Shown: in pieces, positions 50,499 to 58,007 of the stretch | How positions within the stretch are numbered: position 1 is the first letter of the stretch | How the letters are laid out: the number at the start of each line of letters is the position of its first letter | Origin: a virus | Reading direction: 5' to 3' (one strand) | DNA: 63,432 nt | IMG/VR virus record: IMGVR_UViG_3300025000_000097 | Location: 1-63,432 of that record | Notes under the pieces: model-generated | What the model saw: only the letters and a program-made list of their open reading frames with translations | The model's database searches: none | What the model was told of the DNA's origin: nothing | Program-made: the position numbers and the translations under genes

Positions 50499-51683
50499 TT
50501 ACGGTGTACGCGTGATTTTCAGGGTTGTATCAGTGGCAGTGTAGGTTGCTGTGAAGCTCAGGGTTTCTGTTCTGGCCATCTCGGTATCGTCGCGATCATC
50601 CCCTGTATACTTGACTGTGCCAAGATCGAAGGTATATGCCTTGGTCGCCGCCACCGAACCGAGAATTAGCTGCAGAGATGATGCAACACCCTTGAGAAAT
50701 TTCTTTCGCAGGGACTGGTTGATGTAGTAAACATTCAGCGTCCCGGTGATATTGATTCCGCCTACAGACACAGACTGTGCAGATGCTGAACCGCAGGCGA
50801 AGTTGGCGGCGAGCGGGTTTTCAACTTTCAAATCCCACCCAGTAACATGAGCGATGGTCACGCCGCCCTCCTGGATAGACCCTGTGAAGGAGTCAAACGG
50901 GGCAGTGGTAGCAGCAGCAACTACGCTTGTTGCATTTGAAGCCTTGTTGACGGTGATGCCGGCCGTAGCTACCTTGGTGACGGCGCCTGTCATGGTGGTG
51001 AAGCTCATCACGGTATCGGTCAGAGTGGTCACTGTCCACACAGTGTCATTGTTACCGGCATCGGTGTTACCCTTCATGCTCACCTTGAGCAGCGGTACGC
51101 CGGCAGTCACGAGCGGGAAGTTATCGACGGTATTAAAACCGGCTGTTGCTCTGGTGATGGTCTTGGCCGTTGCATCGATGGCAATGTTTACGCCTGTGGT
51201 CTGCGCTGCCTCGGTATCCATGAAGATGCCCGAGAACTCGCCCTCAGCAATACCGTTGACCTTCTGGCTGATACTGAATGAGCCAAATTGCAGACCAGTG
51301 TTGGATTCGGTGATGCCAAGCTCGGTGGCTGTCTCTTCACAGGAGTAGGTCTTCGCTGCATTACCGATCTTGAGAACATTGGCACCCCAGGTTGCTGATC
51401 CAGCAGCGGTGGTGTCACCCATTACGGCGGCCATTATGTCATCATAAGAACCATAGCTGTACTCAACAGGAATACTGAAGGTTCCGGACTTGTTACCGTA
51501 GGAGAGTGAAGAAGTCTGGCGATCTGCACGCCGTTCCTTAGAGGCAAAGGTATCTCGCTTGAGGTTCAGCTTGACACCAACTTTGCTTCTCAAGGTCTGA
51601 TAAGCGCCTGCCGCAGCAACCCCAGGGGTTGCTTCAGGGAAGTAGGTGTAAAGCGATTTGCTTCCGTCTGTAGTAGTTAACAT
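50499..51683 (-). CDS. Major tail tube protein
   Basis: A 394-residue protein from ATG 51683 with a ribosome site GGAG. N-terminal TLRSKVGVKLNLKRDTFASKERRADRQ and FSIPVEYSYGSYDDIMAAVMG fit the tail tube 2 type; the C-terminal part repeats an Ig-like pattern. It precedes the chaperone and tape measure genes, as expected for a siphovirus tube protein. Confidence 0.85.
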   Translation of the reverse strand: MLTTTDGSKSLYTYFPEATPGVAAAGAYQTLRSKVGVKLNLKRDTFASKERRADRQTSSLSYGNKSGTFSIPVEYSYGSYDDIMAAVMGDTTAAGSATWGANVLKIGNAAKTYSCEETATELGITESNTGLQFGSFSISQKVNGIAEGEFSGIFMDTEAAQTTGVNIAIDATAKTITRATAGFNTVDNFPLVTAGVPLLKVSMKGNTDAGNNDTVWTVTTLTDTVMSFTTMTGAVTKVATAGITVNKASNATSVVAAATTAPFDSFTGSIQEGGVTIAHVTGWDLKVENPLAANFACGSASAQSVSVGGINITGTLNVYYINQSLRKKFLKGVASSLQLILGSVAATKAYTFDLGTVKYTGDDRDDTEMARTETLSFTATYTATDTTLKITRTP

Positions 51684-51702
51684 GATTTGCTCCTTCTATT
51701 AT

Positions 51703-52095
51703 TTAGTTAGCAACTTGCGTGTAAAAGGCGATGCTCAAAATATTATGCGTGAGATATACTTTTCTGACAGTAACAGTTACGCCATTATATACTAACGTAG
51801 TACCCCGTTTAAAATGGTTGCGCAAAGTACCGGCCAAGGTATTCAACGAATTTATACCCTCGCCTTCTGGAATATTACAGAGCATTAATTGATATATTCC
51901 AGTTTCCCAATTACGCCCTGTCTCACCAAGTTCAGCCTGCACACCTTCTCCCCACAACATCGTAGGGACGAGGTACGGAACACCAGCAACAGGGGTATAA
52001 GAGAAGTTCTCCCAGGCGACAACGATTCCTGGTTCCAGTGCATGTAATCGGGCAGCTAATGCTCCACGGATATCAGTGTACTGTGTTGTGCTCAT
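51703..52095 (-). CDS. Tail terminator (DUF4128-like)
   Basis: A 130-residue protein. IRGALAARLHALEPGIVVAWENFSY and RNWETGIYQLMLC fit the minor tail/terminator family DUF4128. Place between the connector proteins and the tube protein agrees. Overlaps the upstream gene by four bases. Confidence 0.8.
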   Translation of the reverse strand: MSTTQYTDIRGALAARLHALEPGIVVAWENFSYTPVAGVPYLVPTMLWGEGVQAELGETGRNWETGIYQLMLCNIPEGEGINSLNTLAGTLRNHFKRGTTLVYNGVTVTVRKVYLTHNILSIAFYTQVAN

Positions 52096-52511
52096 ATACC
52101 CTTCTTACCATTGGTTTTGATCCAGGCTAGCATCTCTTCCATTGTTACGCGAACCATGCCGTTTGGCGCTTGGGTACTCCCTGGGGTTCCATCTTCCTTC
52201 CCATACTCCAGCACACCGATATATGGTACGTTGTTGGTAAAGAAAAGAGACCCTTGACATTCCCAACTCAGTGTGCCATTAGCAGTGGCAGCGAGTGTTG
52301 CTGATCCACTCTTGTCCTCAGCTTCAATCGCAAAAGTAATTGGGGTTCCAGGTTGAACGCCCCAATTTGCGCGCGCTCGTCCGGTATCTACCGGGGTCCT
52401 GAGCACGATCCGACTAAAGGCTTCGAAGCTGATCTTTCTGATTACTGTCTTTACATCTGCATTAAACTTCTTTGCGAATTTAGAAATATCAGCCGAAAAA
52501 GAGTTGCTCAT
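52092..52511 (-). CDS. HK97 gp10-like neck protein
   Basis: A 139-residue protein. FSRIVLRTPVDTGRARANWGVQPG is the signature of HK97 gp10-like head-tail joining proteins, and VPYIGVLEYGKEDG is the typical second half. Overlaps its neighbours. Confidence 0.87.
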   Translation of the reverse strand: MSNSFSADISKFAKKFNADVKTVIRKISFEAFSRIVLRTPVDTGRARANWGVQPGTPITFAIEAEDKSGSATLAATANGTLSWECQGSLFFTNNVPYIGVLEYGKEDGTPGSTQAPNGMVRVTMEEMLAWIKTNGKKGI

Positions 52512-52873
52512 TTTCGTATCTGTGCTGTATAGACTATTGTGATGCCACCGGGGCTTGTTGGTTTGCAGTCAATAACATGCCAGACAGTGCTCGCCATGAT
52601 TACTTTGAAATCGGGGGTAATAGGCGGAATTGTTATATCAACTGCGATCAGGAGTTTTTTATCGCCGCGCTTTATATTGGTCCCATCAACATCGCGCTGT
52701 GCATACTCCTCTTCGATGGCGTAACCAGTATAGTCCACCGTAGCCCCAGGGGTGATCGTGCTTGTTACAGGGTCAATGGATGCAATAACCGGAGGACGAA
52801 GTAGTATCTGCTGCCCGTATTTTTTTATGAGTGGGGCTGCGGTATTATCACGCAGCGATTCATAAAAACCCAT
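52508..52873 (-). CDS. Head closure-like protein
   Basis: A 121-residue protein from ATG 52873, which overlaps the stop of the upstream gene (TAATG). Position and size fit the head closure or stopper protein. Segment YTGYAIEEEYAQRDVDGTNIK is common in that group. Confidence 0.72.
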   Translation of the reverse strand: MGFYESLRDNTAAPLIKKYGQQILLRPPVIASIDPVTSTITPGATVDYTGYAIEEEYAQRDVDGTNIKRGDKKLLIAVDITIPPITPDFKVIMASTVWHVIDCKPTSPGGITIVYTAQIRK

Positions 52874-53388
52874 TAGCTTCGCACCAGTTGACAAACATTT
52901 GCTGGCTCCAGTAAAGGGGCGAGGAGCTGTTCTACGATCTGATAAGTTTTTGCAGCCGGAGCACGATCGGAAAAGGTCTGGGTTACCGGACCAACCTGAA
53001 CGCTTTGAACCAAACCACCACGATCTAAATCTTCAGCCAAGTCACCGCTTAATGCACGCAATGCTAATTCACATTGCGCATCTTTTAACCGTTGCGGAAT
53101 AAGAGTCGAGGGGATAAGGTCAAAGGTGCTTTGCCCTAAGTTAGCATTTTTTCTTGGCCATTGTAGGCACTGTACCAATGGACTTACTTGGGCACCCTTC
53201 CAGCGTGGGTAATACTTACCATCCAGATAGGCTACCGCCCTACGGAGCGCTTGCTCACGAAGGGTGTCAGAGGCAGCCAAGCCCCAAGCCGTGTTTCCAC
53301 GATTGAGATGATACGTAGCTGCAGATTCAAGACTCACGTATGAATCTGCAGCTGTAATTATCGTACCTGTTTCAATTACGAGGGGCAT
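52873..53388 (-). CDS. Head-tail adaptor (DnaT-like)
   Basis: A 171-residue protein. DSYVSLESAATYHLNRGNTAW at the N-terminus and ALRRAVAYLDGKYYPRWKG...LQWPR are hallmarks of the head-tail adaptor that databases often call DnaT-like. C-terminal DLIPSTLIPQRLKDAQCELALRAL completes the helical bundle. Confidence 0.85.
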   Translation of the reverse strand: MPLVIETGTIITAADSYVSLESAATYHLNRGNTAWGLAASDTLREQALRRAVAYLDGKYYPRWKGAQVSPLVQCLQWPRKNANLGQSTFDLIPSTLIPQRLKDAQCELALRALSGDLAEDLDRGGLVQSVQVGPVTQTFSDRAPAAKTYQIVEQLLAPLLEPANVCQLVRS

Positions 53389-53400
53389 GAGCTGGTCCTT

Positions 53401-54144
53401 TTATACAAAGGCTACATTGCGCGGGGTGGCGAATACGCCAGAGATTCTGCCGGCGGCATCCTTCACCCAGGGGTAAATGTCTTTGGTGGTTGCGGTAGCA
53501 GAGGTATATTCTACCGGCTTAACAGCATTCCATCCAGCAGCATCAATCGCAGGGACTGTGTTGCTCTCTGTGATGATGTAGGCAGCAACAGCTTTATTAT
53601 CCGACCCGGTAAATGATGCGATGACAACAGTGGTTCCTGTTACGGCGCCCACTGTAAATGCCGTGACAGCCGGCGTTTCAGAGGTCGCTCCTGTTGATAC
53701 TGCAGAAGCAATCGCAGTATCATAAGCATCAGAAGCAGCTGCCAATGCAATGACAGCAGCATCGTAGATATCATCCACCGCATCGTAAGCAGCTTGAGCA
53801 GCGGTCTCAATTACTTGAGCAGCCACTACTTTAGCTGAAGCATCCGTCAGTGTAGCTTGGGCATTAACCCTGTTAAGTGTCGCAGTAGCAAGGGCAACGC
53901 TTGCGGCATCAAACAGCCCTCTCTTTACGATCGCATCCAGACGGGCAGCTACAGCTGCTTCCAGCTCGCCCTTGACTTTTACACGGCCAGAATACAGCAA
54001 GGGTGCAGCCTGTGCTTCTGTCATAATGGCATCGAGGGCATTATTAGCCGCAACAGTAAACGGATAACCGTAATGCATTTCGGTATCACCTGCTGCAGAG
54101 CGTGAGACTTCATCCTTTATCAGTTCAACAGTTAGATTTGCCAT
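53401..54144 (-). CDS. Head protein with Ig-like C-terminal domain
   Basis: A 247-residue protein from ATG 54144. An Ala-rich helical middle (KVVAAQVIETAAQAAYDAVDDIYDAAVI) is followed by an Ig-like end (VTAFTVGAVTGTTVVIASF...VKDAAGRISGVF). Between capsid and adaptor genes, so a decoration or neck-associated structural protein is likely. Confidence 0.65.
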   Translation of the reverse strand: MANLTVELIKDEVSRSAAGDTEMHYGYPFTVAANNALDAIMTEAQAAPLLYSGRVKVKGELEAAVAARLDAIVKRGLFDAASVALATATLNRVNAQATLTDASAKVVAAQVIETAAQAAYDAVDDIYDAAVIALAAASDAYDTAIASAVSTGATSETPAVTAFTVGAVTGTTVVIASFTGSDNKAVAAYIITESNTVPAIDAAGWNAVKPVEYTSATATTKDIYPWVKDAAGRISGVFATPRNVAFV

Positions 54145-54176
54145 TTGTCAATTCCTCATGTATTGCTACGGAGAAG

Positions 54177-54479
54177 TTACTTACCTTTTTTAGCAGGAGC
54201 AGGAGCGTCAGCAGGAGCGTCAGCAGGAGCGTCAGCAGGCGCGTCAGCAGGAGCAGCAGCAGGAGCGTCAGCTTCGTCTTCTATGATCTGAACCCGGCCA
54301 GCTTCTTCCATGAGAAGGGCATCTTCATCAGAGAGAATGGCTGTCAGACACAGAATTGGATTCCCTTTCTTATCTTCTTCATTGGTTTCCGTAGCAATGA
54401 ATGGGATACCGTAATGCAATTCTGGCAGGCCTACCGCACATTGCGGTGCAAACAGGCTATTAAGCAGTACTCGCTTCAT
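54177..54479 (-). CDS. Head-region protein with APAD repeats
   Basis: A 100-residue protein from ATG 54479 (MKRVLLNSLFAPQ) behind AAAGGAT. The first 70 residues look like a small fold, followed by DEADAPAAAP and a repeated APAD tail, ending PAKKGK. The tail is coded by a 12-base tandem repeat. Role unknown; similar tails occur in capsid accessory proteins. Confidence 0.7.
   Translation of the reverse strand: MKRVLLNSLFAPQCAVGLPELHYGIPFIATETNEEDKKGNPILCLTAILSDEDALLMEEAGRVQIIEDEADAPAAAPADAPADAPADAPADAPAPAKKGK
54199..54270. repeat. 12-base tandem repeat (six units)
   Basis: Units of gcaggagcgtca at 54199, 54211, 54223 and 54259, with variants at 54235 (gcaggcgcgtca) and 54247 (gcaggagcagca). 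In frame it encodes APAD units. Copy number is likely to vary between strains and the assembler may have collapsed copies. Confidence 0.9.
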
Positions 54480-54578
54480 AATCATATCCTTTCTTTTATA
54501 ACAAGGAGCTGTCCTGGGGGATACTCTCTCTCCTTACCTGTCGCCTAAGGAGGGGGAGTATCTTTGTTCAGTCGGTGC

Positions 54579-55511
54579 TTAGTTGTTGATGGAGGTAAGG
54601 CGTGCAACGCCTTTGCGATTGAAACTGGCGAAGTTGGCATACTGCTTGACACGCCAGATTTTGCCGTCGACGGCTTCCTGCGCACCGATAGGCTCGACCT
54701 GGATACCAGCGGGGACGTTGATGGGGTGGATACCAGCAACACCGACCTTGTTGGTGCCATCGTCAAAGACGCCGCCATATACGGAGGTCAGTGCGCCGCC
54801 AGCCAGTGCAGCACCGTTGGCAGTTTCAACTACGGAGAGATACTCGTTCTTGAAGAACGGAACGCCTTCATAACCGATTACGGTACGGCCACCAGGGAGG
54901 GTGATAACCTCGTTGATGGAAGCGCCACCAAGGGCACGGAGCAGAACCTTGTAGGAACGGATGGTACGTGCAGGGGCCTGGAGCCAGTCAACCTGGCCAT
55001 CCTTGGCCTTTATCAGGTCCATCAGCTCATCCAGGAGGGCGAATGACAGGGCCTGACCAGCGGACGCGGTCGTATACTGCCCGGAGTCCACCAGGGAGTG
55101 CAAGGAGTTCATGGCAGGGGTAGCACCAGTGCCAGTAGCCATGCCGGTCTGAAAGAGACGACCGATTGACTTCGCTTTCGAGCTGATCTCGATAGCGGTC
55201 TGGTCGACGCCAGCAGAAGATGATTCAGCAACCACCAGGCCGTCAAGCTCCGCATCACCAATCAGCTTGGTTGCGGAGAAGGTTACCTGCGTGAATGTTG
55301 CAGCACCCTTATGGGTGATGGTATCGCCGACGGAGTAAAGACCCGCATCGCCGAGTGCATTCTCACGGTTAACGATGAGACCCTGACCTTCATAACCGGT
55401 GAAGGGGAGGATATCGAAGATAGGGTTGATGGAGATGATATCCTCAGCAACGCCCTGAACGATCTGGTTGTTGATGAGTTTCTTTGCTTCTGCGAGTGTC
55501 TGAGTTGCCAT
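54579..55511 (-). CDS. Major capsid protein
   Basis: A 310-residue HK97-type capsid protein: AEDIISINPIFDILPFTGYEGQGLIVNREN at the N-terminus, KSIGRLFQTGMATGTG in the spine helix region, and PVNV-like GIQVEPIGAQEAVDGKIWRVKQYANFASFNRKGVARL at the C-terminus. It follows the scaffold gene and comes before the connector genes. Confidence 0.88.
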   Translation of the reverse strand: MATQTLAEAKKLINNQIVQGVAEDIISINPIFDILPFTGYEGQGLIVNRENALGDAGLYSVGDTITHKGAATFTQVTFSATKLIGDAELDGLVVAESSSAGVDQTAIEISSKAKSIGRLFQTGMATGTGATPAMNSLHSLVDSGQYTTASAGQALSFALLDELMDLIKAKDGQVDWLQAPARTIRSYKVLLRALGGASINEVITLPGGRTVIGYEGVPFFKNEYLSVVETANGAALAGGALTSVYGGVFDDGTNKVGVAGIHPINVPAGIQVEPIGAQEAVDGKIWRVKQYANFASFNRKGVARLTSINN

Positions 55512-55545
55512 GACTTGTTTCCTCCTGGGGGAAATTGGTTGCGAC

Positions 55546-56316
55546 TTACCCGCCCAGTTCTTTCAATCCGTTTGCGATCTTCTGGGTGGAAGTCAGGTTC
55601 TTGGTATCGGTATTTAAATTGCCATGTTGATTGTTCTGTCGTGTTTCATTACCGGCTGCGTTTGTCCCGCGGAGGATACGATCCTTGAGCGGGTACCTAT
55701 CGACGACAACCTGAATTGCTTCTTCGAAATCAGCAAGCTCGCCAGGTTTCTCCTTGGAGTAAATCTTCTCTTCGCCGATATAGGCAACCATGCGGCCATC
55801 TTCGATCTTGAAGTTCTTCCCGAACGTTGCTTCAGCAATGTCTGGGGGAAGGATGATCTTCGCATCCTTGCCGTTAATGAACGGGCTGGACGAGAACCGG
55901 TTGGACACTTCCAGCTTGTAGATGTGACCGTCCTTTGCTGCGATCTGCTCAGCATGGGCTTTGGTCATATTGGCGATCTTCTCCTCATAACCAGCGGAGA
56001 CCTGCTGCTTCACCTTATCTACCTCGCCTGCATCGATCAGCTTCTTGGAGTCAAGGTTGCTGAATGTCTCGAGTGCTTTGGCGGCTGCTACTGGGTCCAT
56101 GTTGTTGTAGGCGGCGAGCTTGGTGGTTGCTGCTTCAGCTGTTTCGCGGTGCGTCTTATTCTCAGCATTCAGCGCGGTGATCTTGCTGAACATATGAGGT
56201 ACGTCAACTGCGATATCTGCTCCTGCATCATCCACGTAAATCGGTTTGCCGTCTTTCATACAGATCACTTCTACTTCTTGACCATCTACCAGGACCTTCA
56301 TGGTTTTTACTCTCAT
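55546..56316 (-). CDS. Scaffold protein
   Basis: A 256-residue protein from ATG 56316 (MRVKTMKVLVDG) behind GGAGGA. A helical middle (ITALNAENKTHRETAEAATTKLAAYNN, in parts) and a Gln/Asn-rich end are typical. It lies directly upstream of the capsid gene and should guide procapsid assembly. An in-frame ATG at 56346 is possible. Confidence 0.8.
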   Translation of the reverse strand: MRVKTMKVLVDGQEVEVICMKDGKPIYVDDAGADIAVDVPHMFSKITALNAENKTHRETAEAATTKLAAYNNMDPVAAAKALETFSNLDSKKLIDAGEVDKVKQQVSAGYEEKIANMTKAHAEQIAAKDGHIYKLEVSNRFSSSPFINGKDAKIILPPDIAEATFGKNFKIEDGRMVAYIGEEKIYSKEKPGELADFEEAIQVVVDRYPLKDRILRGTNAAGNETRQNNQHGNLNTDTKNLTSTQKIANGLKELGG

Positions 56317-56444
56317 GGTGCATTCCTCCTGCGGTTTCCTCCGCATGTGATCCCGTTTCCACGGGTGCTACTGGTTCGACAGCATCCGCCGTCTGTGAGC
56401 TAACTCGCAACTAGTGTGTATTGAGTCGAACTCAATTAATATTG

Positions 56445-56473
56445 ATTATATCGCAGGATGGCGCTCGTGTACA
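56445..56473 (-). promoter_or_regulatory. TGTACA-family promoter of the head/tail genes
   Basis: On the minus strand TGTACA (56468-56473), 17 bases, TATAAT (56445-56450), preceded by AAAAATAAATG. It drives scaffold, capsid and tail genes. The 333-base gap (56317-56649) holds this and the divergent promoter below. Confidence 0.87.
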
Positions 56474-56577
56474 CATTTATTTTTGAGAATCTCAAAATAA
56501 ATCAAGCACTTAGACTCAGAGTTTTCTGCATAATAATTTGTTGATCTAAAAATAATAGCTGATGCGCAAAATAAATG

Positions 56578-56606
56578 TGTACATTCAGAAATGACTGCGG
56601 TATAGT
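56578..56606 (+). promoter_or_regulatory. TGTACA-family promoter, rightward
   Basis: TGTACA (56578-56583), 17 bases, TATAGT (56601-56606), preceded by GCAAAATAAATG, about 100 bases from the divergent promoter. Leader contains AACATCAAGCAGCAACAA and AGGATTATAGG. Confidence 0.87.
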
Positions 56607-56649
56607 TGAAACATCAAGCAGCAACAACTCAAGGATTATAGGGGGTAGT

Positions 56650-56847
56650 ATGGGGTTCACTAACTATGAGCTAACGAAAAAGGAAGGGTATAATGCTGCG
56701 AAGAAAGGCTATGATAAGGACGCTTGCTGCTACTGTGATGCAAATCAAAAGCGTGCATGGCTGAAAGGATGGAATGCGTATCATGAAGAAATTGGCACTG
56801 AGGGCGATCTTTCTCTCACGCAGGCACAAAACAAGATGTGGAGTTAA
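56650..56847 (+). CDS. RMF/CrpP-like small protein
   Basis: A 65-residue protein from ATG 56650. KEGYNAAKKGYDKDACCYCDANQKRAWLKGWNAYHEE copies the pattern GYxAG..G...CPY...R..WLxGW of ribosome modulation factor and CrpP (shown here in two parts). RMF pairs ribosomes in stationary phase. A phage copy could alter host translation; this is inference. It is the only rightward gene in this half of the genome and has its own promoter and terminator. Confidence 0.7.
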   Translation: MGFTNYELTKKEGYNAAKKGYDKDACCYCDANQKRAWLKGWNAYHEEIGTEGDLSLTQAQNKMWS

Positions 56848-56873
56848 TCCTCGAACCATCCCCACGTTGTCAA

Positions 56874-56905
56874 AAAGGCCTACCAGAGCGATCCGATAGG
56901 CCTTT
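56874..56905. terminator. Bidirectional terminator
   Basis: Arms AAAGGCCTA and TAGGCCTTT with a 14-base loop; each strand ends in a short T run (CCTTTCC on plus, CCTTTTTG on minus). It separates the RMF-like gene from the converging genes at 56.95 kb. Confidence 0.8.
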
Positions 56906-56951
56906 CCTTGTAACTAGTCAGCCCGTCCTATCCGGACGTCTCCTAGGCGTT

Positions 56952-57149
56952 CTACTGCGTATTCTCTTCATACTGGATTCCGTGGTCCCCAGGGAAAGGC
57001 TCAGTATGTAAGTGGGCCCCAGAAATGATTTCTGTAGGGATACCTTCTGGGAAGGCTTTACATACTAGAATCTGTGTCCGCTCGTCGTCGCCCTGTGCCC
57101 CCACGAAGTGGATGCATTTTCTTGTGTAGCACGGTGGTTCTATCATCAT
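56952..57149 (-). CDS. 65-residue protein overlapping its upstream gene
   Basis: ATG 57149 ([12 protein letters not shown]) behind [40 protein letters not shown] (in parts) fits small phage proteins I recognise by pattern. It shares 92 bases with the end of 57058-57585 in another frame, and both frames look real. Confidence 0.72.
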   Translation of the reverse strand: MMIEPPCYTRKCIHFVGAQGDDERTQILVCKAFPEGIPTEIISGAHLHTEPFPGDHGIQYEENTQ

Positions 57150-57585
57150 CAGCTGTATCCTCCTCAAATAGATTCCCGTAGTAGTCCTCTTGCTGCTCAG
57201 CGGCTTTCTTGGCATCGAAGGATTCTGCCCTAGGGAACAACGTCAACTTGACCCCATAACACCCAGTCGCGAAGGCACTCAGTAGGGCACTCCATACTTT
57301 ATGACAGGCGTTGTTATATGGTCCGGGTTTCAATGCGCCTTTAAAGTTGGTGTAATCAATGTCGCGTAATACCTTTGCCATGGCCCCCTGTAGCTCCCCA
57401 CGCGTCAGCTTGGCCCGGAAGGCATAGTCATTATTAGGCGTGGCCGTGATGCGACGCCTAGCAAGAGGCAGAGCTTCGAGAAAGGCAACTAGATGATCCC
57501 TGCTCCTGGTTCTTATCCACAAATATTTCGGTGTTTTCCAGTCTTGTACTACGCTTAATGCTCCGTGCTTTGTAAATACCCACAT
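57058..57585 (-). CDS. 175-residue phage protein, unknown
   Basis: ATG 57585 ([15 protein letters not shown]) with [29 protein letters not shown] is characteristic of a widespread phage/bacterial family of unknown function. The C-terminal 30 residues, where the next gene overlaps, are basic and low in complexity. Confidence 0.75.
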   Translation of the reverse strand: MWVFTKHGALSVVQDWKTPKYLWIRTRSRDHLVAFLEALPLARRRITATPNNDYAFRAKLTRGELQGAMAKVLRDIDYTNFKGALKPGPYNNACHKVWSALLSAFATGCYGVKLTLFPRAESFDAKKAAEQQEDYYGNLFEEDTADDDRTTVLHKKMHPLRGGTGRRRADTDSSM

Positions 57586-57604
57586 GTTTTGCCTCCTATA
57601 ATCC

Positions 57605-57937
57605 TTAGTCTACGATTGCCCCGCTTCTGATAGCAGCCGTGATGAGCATCTCATCTGTGAGATAGCCTTCACTTTCCTTATGATCCAACCACCGTTGCCA
57701 CTCATCCCATTCCTCATCGTTCTTGGTCAGGGTTCTAAGGGTACAACCACCGACGGTCCACGCGCCGCCTCCGTTGTCCGCCAACTCGCCTTCCAACACA
57801 TGGAATGGTTGCCCCTCAGGTGTATCCCACCAAAGGGCTACGAAGCAGGCTCCATCCGCGTGCCTGAAAACTGTATCCGCAATACAGGTCGCTCCATGTT
57901 TGAAGGTAACCAATACAGGTCTCTCTATGCTAAACAT
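57605..57937 (-). CDS. 110-residue protein, unknown
   Basis: ATG 57937 with GAAAGGAG and its own TGTACA-type promoter. Beta-rich first half (VLVTFKHGATCIADTVF) and WDEWQRWLDHKESEG helix. Not recognised. It stands between the MuF fusion and the RMF-like region. Confidence 0.7.
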   Translation of the reverse strand: MFSIERPVLVTFKHGATCIADTVFRHADGACFVALWWDTPEGQPFHVLEGELADNGGGAWTVGGCTLRTLTKNDEEWDEWQRWLDHKESEGYLTDEMLITAAIRSGAIVD

Positions 57938-57975
57938 AATGCACTCCTTTCCTAATATACCCTCCTATAATTGTA

Positions 57976-58004
57976 ATCATACTACGATCAGAGCTGCTTG
58001 TACA
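57976..58004 (-). promoter_or_regulatory. TGTACA-family promoter
   Basis: On the minus strand TGTACA (57999-58004), 17 bases, TATGAT (57976-57981). It sits right after the MuF fusion stop and leads to 57605-57937. Confidence 0.8.
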
Positions 58005-58007
58005 CGA

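Noticed and set aside
55624-56403. A 259-codon rightward ORF over the scaffold gene
   Set aside because: It is antisense to a clear scaffold gene with promoter and ribosome site; it has no start signals and its sequence is Cys/Phe-rich noise.
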